From: Lachnospiraceae bacterium UBA1251
GTDB lineage: Bacteria > Bacillota > Clostridia > Lachnospirales > Lachnospiraceae
Direction of reading: 5' to 3'
Assembly (NCBI GenBank): GCA_002308255.1
Contig: DBVZ01000028.1
Location: forward strand, 1,830-8,322
DNA: 6,493 nt
The translations under genes and the position numbers were made by a program. Numbering within the stretch: position 1 is the first letter of the stretch; the number at the start of each line of letters is the position of its first letter. Under the pieces are notes generated by a model that was given only the letters and a program-made list of their open reading frames with translations, did not search any database and had not been told where the DNA came from. This document shows positions 1 through 5,742 of this stretch, in pieces.

Positions 1-745
1 CACGGAGCATGCCGGTAAAGCCGCAGACCGCGCCGACTGCCGTATACAGGAGGAATTTCGTTTTCTTTACATTGTAGCCGGCGCGTTCCGCGGAGGTCTC
101 ATTTCCGCCGATCGCGTACAGCGCGCGTCCGAACATCGTTTTCCTTAAGATGAAGGAAGTGATGATCACAAAAATGATCAGGAAAATGATACAGGCCGAA
201 AGGTCCGAAGTGACCTGTCTCGATCCGATCGTCGCCGTATAGCTCGTGATCTTCGCCGTACCGAGTTTCTTGAACCCGTTCGGCAGCGTAGAGGTGATCT
301 CCTTCAGTTTCAGCACGCCCATCGAAAGACCGGTAAAAAGTGTCTGTGTGCCGAGCGTAACAAGCATGGTGTTCAGTTTGAAGTTAGAAATGATCCAGCC
401 GTTGAACATACCGAGGATCGTTCCTACAAGGATCGAGATCGCGAATCCGAGGATCGGGTTCTCCTGGCAGAGTCCGGCATCCAGGCAGATCTTGCTGGAG
501 ATCGAGTACGACAGTGCCGCGATCGCCGGGAACGAAAGGTCGAAACCGCCGGAGATCATGACTACAAGCGAGCAAAGAGCGAAAAGGCCGTCTACGATCA
601 TCGCGCGAAGGATCGTAAAGATTTTGTCCGGGACAAGCAGCTTTCCGCCGGACGCGGCGTGAATAATAATGCTAAGGACGATCAGGACTATAAAAATGTA
701 GAATTCCGTTCGCCTTGTCAAACGCTTTAATGAAGCTCTATCCAT
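1..745 (-). CDS. Sugar-type ABC transporter permease (RbsC-like), partial
   Basis: This is the N-terminal 248 residues of an inner-membrane permease of the RbsC/LsrC/XylH type (BPD_transp_2 family); the rest lies beyond base 1. It would form the channel through which the ligand of the binding protein at 2419-3561 is imported. The start is ATG 745-743, with a GGGGG-type ribosome binding site at 754-761 and 8 bases between; the upstream ATG at 753 reads out of frame to a stop. Visible hydrophobic spans are at about residues 15-30, 45-66, 98-120, 125-145, 181-200 and 230-247. Family hallmarks are GGFDLSF (66-72), which matches the usual GGIDLS, and a cytoplasmic segment GRALYAIGGNE (206-216) followed by AGYNVKKTK, which is the ATPase-contact region of this family. 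The gene begins 18 bases after the ATPase stop, so it belongs to the same operon. The substrate cannot be read from it. Confidence 0.93.
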   Translation of the reverse strand, partial: MDRASLKRLTRRTEFYIFIVLIVLSIIIHAASGGKLLVPDKIFTILRAMIVDGLFALCSLVVMISGGFDLSFPAIAALSYSISSKICLDAGLCQENPILGFAISILVGTILGMFNGWIISNFKLNTMLVTLGTQTLFTGLSMGVLKLKEITSTLPNGFKKLGTAKITSYTATIGSRQVTSDLSACIIFLIIFVIITSFILRKTMFGRALYAIGGNETSAERAGYNVKKTKFLLYTAVGAVCGFTGMLR

Positions 746-763
746 CTTTTCATCCCCCTTTCC

Positions 764-2251
764 TCAGCTTATGATCTTCACAATGTTTTCTTCCTGCACC
801 TCATCGCCGTCCATACGGCCGACGATTTCACCGTCTTTCATGACGATGACCCGGTTGCAGTTCACAACGACTTCCGGAAGATCATCGGAAATGATGATCA
901 CCGCGAGTCCTTCGTTCGCGAGGTCGTGCACAAGCGCGTGAATATCCTGTTTCGCGCCGACATCGACACCGACCGTCGGACCGTTCAGGATCAGGACGTC
1001 AAGATCCGTCGCAAGCCACTTGGAAAGAACGACTTTCTGCGCGTTGCCGCCCGAAAGGGTCGAAACGTTCTTTCGTACGTCGTCTGTTTTGATGGAAAAC
1101 TTGTCTTTCCAGATCTCCGCGTCGTCAATGATGGATTTTCTGGTAATGATCGAGAATTTTCTGGCCAGTCTCTTTAAGGAAGCGAGAACGATATTGTCCG
1201 CGATCGGCTGTTCGAGGCAGAGTCCCTCTCCGTTGCGGTCTTCCGGCAGATACCCGATCCGCAGTTTCTGTGCCGCCATGGGAGACGTGATCTTCACCTC
1301 TTTGCCGTCTTTCAGGATCCTGCCGGACGCGATCTTCTCCATGCCGAAAAGCGCGAGCGCAAGTTCCGTACGTCCGGATCCGAGAAGGCCCGTAATGCCG
1401 AGGATCTCTCCCTTTCTCAGATCAAAGGAGATATTCCTGCATTTACCGTTCTTCAATGTAAGGTCTTCGACCGTCAGAACCGGCTCTTCGCCGATGTTCT
1501 TCGGCACAAAATAATCCGGCTCCAGTCTTCTGCCGGTCAGATAGTATATGAAATCATCCCGGGACAGTTCCGCTGTGGACCCGGAATAAACGTTTCTGCC
1601 GTTTCTCATGATGCAGACGTCATCTGCTATCTCAAAGACTTCTTCTGTCTTATGTCCGATAAACATGATAGCTATGCCGCTGTCACGCAGCTGACGGACT
1701 GTCTTGAAGAGCGCGTCGACTTCTTTTTTGGTGAGCGCCGTCGTCGGCTCGTCCATGATGATCAGTTTTGCGTTAAAAAGAAGGGCGCGGCAGATCGCGA
1801 CCAGCTGCTTATCCGCGATGCTCAGCTCACCCATCGTCGCGTACAGATCGATATCATATCCGATCTTGGAAAGCGCTTCTTTCGCGGTCTTTTCCCACCG
1901 TTTTCTGTCGACGATCTTTTTGCCTGCCGTGATCTCGGAGTTGATCGCCAGATTCTCCATGACGGACAGATTCGGGAAAATGGAAAGATCCTGGTAGATT
2001 ACCTGTACCCCGAGCTGGGCGGCTTCTGCCGGCGTGATCTTATCGATCTTTTTTCCCTCAAACAGTACTTCTCCTTCGTCTCTTGTGTAGACGCCGGAGA
2101 TGATCTTTACAAGCGTGGATTTCCCGCAGCCGTTCTCACCGCAAAGACACATAACTCTTCCGGACTTGATGTCCAGATCGACATGGTCAAGAGCATGCAC
2201 ACCGCCAAACGACTTACAGATTCCCCGCAGTTCAAGTAAGTTTTCTGACAT
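764..2251 (-). CDS. Sugar-type ABC transporter ATP-binding protein, two fused NBDs (RbsA/MglA-like)
   Basis: This 495-residue cytoplasmic ATPase powers the importer, and its length is normal for RbsA/MglA proteins. NBD1 has Walker A GENGCGKST (38-46), Q-loop Q87, a signature changed to LSIADKQ (143-149), Walker B IIMDEP (164-169, catalytic E168) and H200. NBD2 has the lysine-free P-loop GLLGSGRTE (288-296) usual for this family, PEDRNGEGL (336-344), a canonical LSGGNAQK signature (399-406), and a Walker B that reads ILNGPT (421-426), where the family norm is LDEPT. The H-loop position has ISDDLPE instead of a histidine. One composite site (NBD1 Walker A/B plus NBD2 signature) is therefore intact and the other is degenerate. 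The start is ATG 2251 with AGAGGAA at 2258-2264, 6 bases upstream. It lies between the binding-protein and permease genes of one operon. Confidence 0.95.
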   Translation of the reverse strand: MSENLLELRGICKSFGGVHALDHVDLDIKSGRVMCLCGENGCGKSTLVKIISGVYTRDEGEVLFEGKKIDKITPAEAAQLGVQVIYQDLSIFPNLSVMENLAINSEITAGKKIVDRKRWEKTAKEALSKIGYDIDLYATMGELSIADKQLVAICRALLFNAKLIIMDEPTTALTKKEVDALFKTVRQLRDSGIAIMFIGHKTEEVFEIADDVCIMRNGRNVYSGSTAELSRDDFIYYLTGRRLEPDYFVPKNIGEEPVLTVEDLTLKNGKCRNISFDLRKGEILGITGLLGSGRTELALALFGMEKIASGRILKDGKEVKITSPMAAQKLRIGYLPEDRNGEGLCLEQPIADNIVLASLKRLARKFSIITRKSIIDDAEIWKDKFSIKTDDVRKNVSTLSGGNAQKVVLSKWLATDLDVLILNGPTVGVDVGAKQDIHALVHDLANEGLAVIIISDDLPEVVVNCNRVIVMKDGEIVGRMDGDEVQEENIVKIIS

Positions 2252-2272
2252 AGATGGTTCCTCTTATCCGTA

Positions 2273-2310
2273 ATGCGCCGGCGCCGGTTCGCTTCGGAAG
2301 CGCCGCGCAT
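2273..2310 (-). promoter_or_regulatory. GC-rich hairpin just upstream of the ATPase ribosome binding site
   Basis: The arms 2273-2284 and 2300-2310 pair over 11 bp with one bulged base at 2279, all Watson-Crick. A second, mutually exclusive hairpin can form inside it (CGCTT 2290-2294 with AAGCG 2298-2302). The structure ends 8 bases before the AGAGGAA ribosome binding site of the ATPase gene. It could tune translation of the ATPase or block exonucleases. The pairing is seen in the sequence; the function is inference. Confidence 0.4.
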
Positions 2311-2334
2311 TTATTTACAGTACCTGGGTATAAA

Positions 2335-2383
2335 ACGAGCCGCCGCACTAAACCATCGTTCGATTTTTAATGCGGCAGCTCAT
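2335..2383 (-). terminator. Intercistronic hairpin between binding-protein and ATPase genes (attenuator or mRNA-stabilising stem)
   Basis: In the minus-strand transcript, 2366-2383 and 2335-2352 form an 18-bp stem with a 13-nt loop, including three G-U wobbles (pairs 2336/2382, 2341/2377, 2348/2370). On the plus strand these three become C-A mismatches, so the fold is favoured in the operon's own RNA. The stem begins 35 bases after the binding-protein stop and runs into only four U (2332-2335). It is therefore a leaky terminator or a 3'-end protecting hairpin rather than a full stop. Such elements are known to raise binding-protein levels over membrane components, as between malE and malF. 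The role here is inferred. Confidence 0.6.
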
Positions 2384-2418
2384 GACTAAGCATTTACACC
2401 GATCTTAGTTCTATGAAA

Positions 2419-3561
2419 TCAAAGTCCGACTTCAAGCCAGTAGTCGATGTTGTCTTTGTTGATGGCGATCTGTCCGTCACCGACAACCAGCGTGCCGTCT
2501 ACGGAGCATTCGTTGTAGCCATCGATCGCGAGGTCAACGGTCGAACCGATCTCGTTGCCCTGGAACATCTGAACAGCAAGGTTGCACATCGCTTTTGCGG
2601 TGATGCCTGCATCCCAGAGGGCGACAGACTGCAGTGTGCCGTCAGAGATGAAATCCGCGACTTCGCTCGGCATCGCGACGGAGATCGCGAACACCTGGCC
2701 GGTCAGACCCATTTCACGGATCGCGCGTGCAGCGCCCGGTGCGTCGAAGGAACCTGTTCCGAGGATACCCTTAAGGTCCGGATATTTCTGGATCAGCTCT
2801 TTGGTCTTGTTGTAAGCGATTTCAGCGTCGGAATCGTCTACGACTCTCTCGTCAAGATATTTCATGTTCGGATAAGCTTCCGCCTGATGAGCGATCGCTG
2901 CATCTGCCCAGTTATTCTGGGATTCCATCGTAAGAGAACCTACCATGGTAACATATTCGCCTTCTCCGCCCATCTGAGCCGCGAGCTCGTCCATAAGGAA
3001 TGCGCCAAGACCGCTCTCATCAAAAGCTTCGATGTCGTAGTCAACATTGGTCATACCGGAAGCTTCTGTCGCGATGACGATGATGCCCTTGTCTCTCGCT
3101 TCTTTGCAGATCGCTTCGCATGCATCCGGATCGTTCGGTGAGAACAGGAGTGCATCGATCTCGCCCTGGTTCACAAGGTCAGTGATGATCTGGACCTGAG
3201 CCGCCGCATCGACTTCCGCCGGTGCCTGGTAAACGACGTCAACGCCGGTCTCTTCTTTCCATTCCATCACGCTTTCCTGAACGTGATCCCACCACGGCTG
3301 GCCTTCTACTTTGCCGACAAACGCGATACGCGGTGTTTCGGAAGTTGTTTCAGCCGGAGCTTCTTCCTTGCTCTCTTCCGCCGGAGCTGCTTCTTCTTTG
3401 CTCTCCTCTGCCGGAGCTGCTTCTTCTTTGCTTTCCTCTGCCGGAGCCGCTTCCTCAGACGCAGCCGCTTCCGACGATGCCGGTGCGGAGCTTCCGCCGC
3501 ATGCTGCAAGGCTGAGTGCCAGAGCTGCAACAAGGATTCCGCTGATAAGTTTCTTCTTCAT
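2419..3561 (-). CDS. Sugar-type ABC transporter substrate-binding lipoprotein (LsrB/RbsB-like)
   Basis: This 380-residue protein carries a lipoprotein signal (MKKK, hydrophobic 5-19, lipobox LAAC with the lipidated Cys at 21), so it should be anchored on the outer face of the membrane. Residues 22-76 are a low-complexity acidic linker containing three exact copies of a 10-residue unit (38-67). From residue 77 it is a periplasmic-binding-protein fold of the Peripla_BP_4 type (COG1879). Its overall pattern follows LsrB: RIAFVGK (78-84), GVDVVYQAP (106-114), AQVQIITDLVNQG (121-133), SPNDP (141-145), LWD (315-317) and a C-terminal NKDNID (368-373). It delivers ligand to the permease and ATPase encoded downstream. 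The start is ATG 3561 with AAAGGAGG at 3567-3574, 5 bases upstream. By an alignment from memory, most of LsrB's AI-2 contacts are not kept, so a sugar or sugar-like ligand is more likely; the exact ligand is unknown. Confidence 0.94.
   Translation of the reverse strand: MKKKLISGILVAALALSLAACGGSSAPASSEAAASEEAAPAEESKEEAAPAEESKEEAAPAEESKEEAPAETTSETPRIAFVGKVEGQPWWDHVQESVMEWKEETGVDVVYQAPAEVDAAAQVQIITDLVNQGEIDALLFSPNDPDACEAICKEARDKGIIVIATEASGMTNVDYDIEAFDESGLGAFLMDELAAQMGGEGEYVTMVGSLTMESQNNWADAAIAHQAEAYPNMKYLDERVVDDSDAEIAYNKTKELIQKYPDLKGILGTGSFDAPGAARAIREMGLTGQVFAISVAMPSEVADFISDGTLQSVALWDAGITAKAMCNLAVQMFQGNEIGSTVDLAIDGYNECSVDGTLVVGDGQIAINKDNIDYWLEVGL
3361..3450 (-). repeat. 30-bp tandem repeat, three units, inside the lipoprotein linker
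   Basis: Units 3361-3390, 3391-3420 and 3421-3450 are 30 bp each. They differ from their neighbour at 3 and 2 positions, and all differences are synonymous. Each encodes AAPAEESKEE. The repeat lengthens the flexible tether between the lipidated cysteine and the binding domain. In-frame copy-number change would alter tether length without breaking the gene. Confidence 0.95.
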
Positions 3562-3603
3562 GTTTTCCTCCTTTATTAAATTTCTTGATCCGGCTCAATT
3601 GCC

Positions 3604-3684
3604 AACGAAAAAATTTCGTTATGTTTAATTTAACATTGAAAAAAACGCCAGTCTTGTATTATCATTATAAAAAACATAACGATT
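3604..3684. promoter_or_regulatory. Cluster of inverted repeats in the divergent control region (candidate operators)
   Basis: Three overlapping symmetric elements are visible: AACGAAA-3-TTTCGTT (3604-3620, perfect); a near-palindrome ATGTTTAATTTAACAT (3621-3636, one mismatched pair); and TCGTTATG (3616-3623) repeated inverted as CATAACGA (3675-3682), flanking the candidate -10 at 3664-3669. A further short CACC-5-GGTG lies at 3687-3699, in the place of the missing -35. They could be binding sites for the adjacent AraC-type protein or for another repressor. AT richness lowers confidence. Confidence 0.35.
3664..3669 (-). promoter_or_regulatory. Candidate -10 box of the ABC importer operon
   Basis: A consensus TATAAT reads on the minus strand here, which would place transcription start near 3657 and give a leader of about 96 nt before the binding-protein ATG. 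At 16-18 bp upstream there is no recognisable -35 (3687-3692 reads AAGGTG). A strong -10 with a poor -35 fits an activator-dependent promoter, consistent with the divergent AraC-type gene. The gap is AT-rich, so chance matches are possible. Confidence 0.45.
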
Positions 3685-3794
3685 TTCACCTTTTCGGTGT
3701 AGTTTTGTTCGAAAAATTGATAATTTTATGGCAATTTAGCTTTTTTATTCTTTCGGATTATTTATGTCCCATCTTTCATATACATAATCAACTA

Positions 3795-3800
3795 TATAAT
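3795..3800 (+). promoter_or_regulatory. Weak candidate -10 for the AraC-type regulator gene
   Basis: A TATAAT lies 20 bases before the GTG start at 3821. If used, transcription would start near 3807 and leave a leader of only about 14 nt, just enough for the ribosome binding site. No good -35 is seen at 3772-3777. An upstream promoter in 3700-3790 is equally possible. Confidence 0.25.
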
Positions 3801-3808
3801 CAGCCGGG

Positions 3809-3815
3809 AAGGAGG
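3809..3815 (+). promoter_or_regulatory. Ribosome binding site that decides the regulator start
   Basis: AAGGAGG is a near-perfect match to the 16S anti-Shine-Dalgarno. The first in-frame GTG (3815-3817) shares its G with this site and cannot be used with it. The second GTG (3821-3823) sits 5 bases downstream and is the supported start. Confidence 0.8.
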
Positions 3816-3820
3816 TGCCC

Positions 3821-4675
3821 GTGCAATACCTGAATTACCGTGAAAACCGTCAGCGCGGTACGGCAGATTTTCCTTTTGAATTCCATCATGTAACCAGGAT
3901 CCACCCTGATTATGTCATGCCGCTCCACTGGCATACCGAATTCGAATTGATCCGCATCCTCAAAGGCGCCCTGCTGCTCAGTGTGGCGAACCGTGATTAC
4001 AAACTGAACGAGGGCGATTTTGTCATCATTCCTTCCAATCTTCCGCATACTGCAATTCCGAATGCCTGTGAATATGAGTGTATCGTCTTCGACGCAAAAT
4101 GCCTTCTCGGCAAGAATGACAGCTCGAACCGCTTTATCACAGAACTGCTTGAGCATTCCATCATTCCTCAGTATGTCTTTCCGTCCAGCGAAGCAAGGAT
4201 TCATTTTCCGGCATGGGCCCTGTTTGACAGTCTCGCTTCCAAGAAGCCCGGCCACGAGATGCTCGTATTCGGTTCGCTTTACGTCATTCTGGGCGTCATT
4301 ATGGAAAATCATCTTTACACGCTCTCAAGCGAGCGTTCCGAATACGGATTCCGCAAGTCCATCCGGCTGCAGCAGGCTATGAATTATATGGAAGAATCCT
4401 TCCGGCAGCATCTGTCTCTTGAAGATATCGCGACAAAGATCGGCATGACGCCGCAGTCTTTCTGCCGCTTCTTCAAGGATATGGCGCACTGCTCCCCGAT
4501 CGATTATCTGAACAGCTACAGGATCGAGCGCTCCTGCTACCAGCTGCTGACCACCAACTTATCCGTGACGGAGATCGCTTTTGAAAACGGTTTTAATGAT
4601 CTCAGCTATTTTATAAAAACTTTTAAGAAATATAAGGGGACGACACCTAAGAAATACATGAAGACCATTTCCTGA
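3821..4675 (+). CDS. AraC-family transcriptional regulator
   Basis: This 284-residue DNA-binding regulator is counted from GTG 3821. The N-terminal half is a cupin-like sensor domain (AraC_binding type): PLHWHTEFEL (34-43) supplies the usual His-x-His pair, followed by LNEGDFVIIPSNLPH (62-76) with the typical GD and P..H positions. The C-terminal 106 residues (from about 179) form the double helix-turn-helix: the first HTH is at about 198-226 (LSLEDIATKIGMTPQSF) and the second at about 247-276 (LSVTEIAFENGF, then DLSYFIKTFKKYKG), ending in the family's TPKKYM. It is divergent from the importer operon with a 259-base gap, so it is probably a sugar-responsive activator of that operon and perhaps of itself. 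The effector is unknown, presumably the imported ligand or a derivative. Confidence 0.93.
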   Translation: MQYLNYRENRQRGTADFPFEFHHVTRIHPDYVMPLHWHTEFELIRILKGALLLSVANRDYKLNEGDFVIIPSNLPHTAIPNACEYECIVFDAKCLLGKNDSSNRFITELLEHSIIPQYVFPSSEARIHFPAWALFDSLASKKPGHEMLVFGSLYVILGVIMENHLYTLSSERSEYGFRKSIRLQQAMNYMEESFRQHLSLEDIATKIGMTPQSFCRFFKDMAHCSPIDYLNSYRIERSCYQLLTTNLSVTEIAFENGFNDLSYFIKTFKKYKGTTPKKYMKTIS

Positions 4676-4701
4676 AGAATCAATTTTGATCCTTCTTTGT
4701 T
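4674..4701 (+). terminator. Possible weak intrinsic terminator of the regulator gene
   Basis: The arms 4674-4683 and 4686-4695 pair at 9 of 10 positions (A-C mismatch at 4678/4691), with a very short loop and then TTTGTT. The stem overlaps the last two bases of the stop codon and is AT-rich, so it is a weak candidate. If it fails, the hairpin at 4979-5030 would stop the transcript. Confidence 0.35.
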
Positions 4702-4776
4702 CACCGCGGGTGCGGATACTCCTTTTTTCAGCTGCACATCTGCAATCATGCTTTCTCACAACTGAAACGCTGTGAT

Positions 4777-4918
4777 GAAGATGTGGACGGAAGTTTTCGG
4801 GGGCGTACACCCGCATTTCTGCTTTCTTGCACCTCAAACCCCGCGGCGAAGATGCAGACAGCAGTTTTCGGGGGCGTACACCCGCATTTCTGCCCTCTTG
4901 CACCTCAAACGCCGCGGA
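4777..4918. repeat. 71-bp direct tandem repeat, two copies
   Basis: Copies 4777-4847 and 4848-4918 match at 63 of 71 bases. Positions 16-46 of the unit (4792-4822 and 4863-4893) are identical. The stretch just before, 4743-4783, aligns to the end of the unit plus the first seven bases of copy 1 at about 70%, which suggests a decayed partial third copy. The period is not a multiple of three, so the short open frames crossing it read the copies in different frames and are not credible genes. I do not recognise the element. It could be a local duplication, a fragment of a dispersed intergenic repeat family, or an RNA element. The bases 4702-4742 before it show nothing I can name. Confidence 0.85.
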
Positions 4919-4940
4919 AAACCACAGAAATAGTTCGCAG

Positions 4941-4968
4941 AAAAAAGACAGCGGCAGTTCACTGCCGC
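4941..4968 (-). terminator. Second intrinsic terminator of the rpe-thiN-PAP2 operon
   Basis: Perfect 7-bp GC-rich stem (4951-4957 with 4962-4968) and a 4-nt loop. On the minus strand it is followed, after four bases, by six T (4946-4941). On the plus strand there is no T tract, so it acts for leftward transcription only. It backs up the larger hairpin at 4979-5030. Confidence 0.7.
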
Positions 4969-4978
4969 CTTACAGACC

Positions 4979-5030
4979 AAAAACAGCCGGAAGCCAGTCT
5001 TTTTTAGGGACTGACTTCCGGCTGTTTTAT
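4979..5030. terminator. Bidirectional intrinsic terminator between convergent genes
   Basis: The arms 4980-4993 and 5015-5028 form a 14-bp stem (AAAACAGCCGGAAG). After one C-A mismatch on the plus strand, which becomes a G-U pair on the minus strand, 4995-4999 and 5009-5013 add five more pairs, leaving a 9-nt loop. T runs lie on both sides (TTTTAT at 5025-5030 on plus; five T across 4983-4979 on minus). It starts about 50 bases after the PAP2 gene stop and serves that operon. It can also stop read-through from the regulator gene. Confidence 0.88.
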
Positions 5031-5079
5031 ATGCAGACACTTCTTGCAAGTACGCTTACAAAACTATTCTTTCACTCTT

Positions 5080-5742
5080 TCACTTTTTCTTCCTGAATTT
5101 ATGGACAGCATATACAAAGAAGAAGACCAGCGCCGATCCGAGCAGGAATCCGCCGACGATATCGGTAAACCAGTGCACTCCCGAGAACAGTCTCCCGAGT
5201 ACGATCAGCACCGCCAGCGCAAGGCATGCATATTGAAGGATATTCCGGAGCTGTTTTTTGCGGATCCGGATCCCAAATTCATAAACGGCGCTTCCCAGGA
5301 TCACCAGGGCAACCATCGTGTGGGAAGACGGGTAAGACGCCTCCGGCTCCGTTCCCAGTATGACCGGCCGGTAATTGACGATAACAAGCTCAAAGAACAC
5401 ATAGAGTATGACCGTCGCGGCGTAAAGCGCCGCAAGAAGGAGAAGATCCGTGTCCACCTTTTTCAGACTCTTTCCGGCAATGAGCTCAAGGAGTCCCACC
5501 GCAGCGAAAAAGACCGCTGTCAGGATTGCCAGATATCCGAGCCATTTGGTCAGTTGATAGAGCCCTTCGTGGACGCCGGTCAGCTGATGGAAAGCCCCGT
5601 TCAAAGCCGCAAAGCCGACTTTCGTCTCCTGCGGGCCGATCGGGCGTACATCCACGATCTTTAACAGGACCGTCAGAAGGACGAACGCCGCAGCAAAGAT
5701 CACTGCTCTTTTCAGTGCATTTTTTCTCAGAAAACGATTCAT
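5080..5742 (-). CDS. PAP2-family membrane phosphatase
   Basis: This 220-residue membrane protein has hydrophobic spans at about 12-30, 66-90, 98-122, 142-156, 168-183 and 194-213 and a basic C-terminus. The PAP2 active-site motifs are present: NYRP (123-126), YPSSH (137-141) and GRLFSGVHWFTD (183-194), giving R125, H141, R184, H190 and D194. The lysine normally seven residues before the first Arg is E118. PAP2 proteins remove phosphate from lipid phosphates or diphosphates such as phosphatidate, PG-phosphate or undecaprenyl diphosphate; the substrate here cannot be told. The start at ATG 5742 shares one base with the thiN stop, and GGGGGA sits 6 bases before it, so it is translationally coupled. 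Longer in-frame extensions upstream overlap thiN and are unlikely. It is the last gene of the operon. Confidence 0.9.
   Translation of the reverse strand: MNRFLRKNALKRAVIFAAAFVLLTVLLKIVDVRPIGPQETKVGFAALNGAFHQLTGVHEGLYQLTKWLGYLAILTAVFFAAVGLLELIAGKSLKKVDTDLLLLAALYAATVILYVFFELVIVNYRPVILGTEPEASYPSSHTMVALVILGSAVYEFGIRIRKKQLRNILQYACLALAVLIVLGRLFSGVHWFTDIVGGFLLGSALVFFFVYAVHKFRKKK

Noticed and set aside
2413..3141. Long plus-strand open frame opposite the binding-protein gene
   Set aside because: It is an antisense shadow of a well-supported lipoprotein, with no recognisable domain and no ribosome binding site. The same holds for the plus-strand frames at 246-662, 1020-1514, 1652-2239 and 5526-6458.
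2419..3561. Naming the binding protein lsrB
   Set aside because: The overall fold matches, but most AI-2 contact residues appear changed and no lsrK, lsrF or lsrG gene is in the window.
3815..3817. Upstream GTG as the start of the AraC-type regulator
   Set aside because: It overlaps the Shine-Dalgarno AAGGAGG; GTG 3821 has proper spacing.
4777..4918. CRISPR array or tandem riboswitch
   Set aside because: The copies abut with no unique spacers, and I see no conserved strong stem or known aptamer motif in the unit.
4559..5049. Short open frames across the 71-bp repeat on both strands (for example 4834-5049 minus, 4783-5007 plus)
   Set aside because: They read repeat copies in shifting frames, lack ribosome binding sites, run through terminator hairpins and resemble no family.
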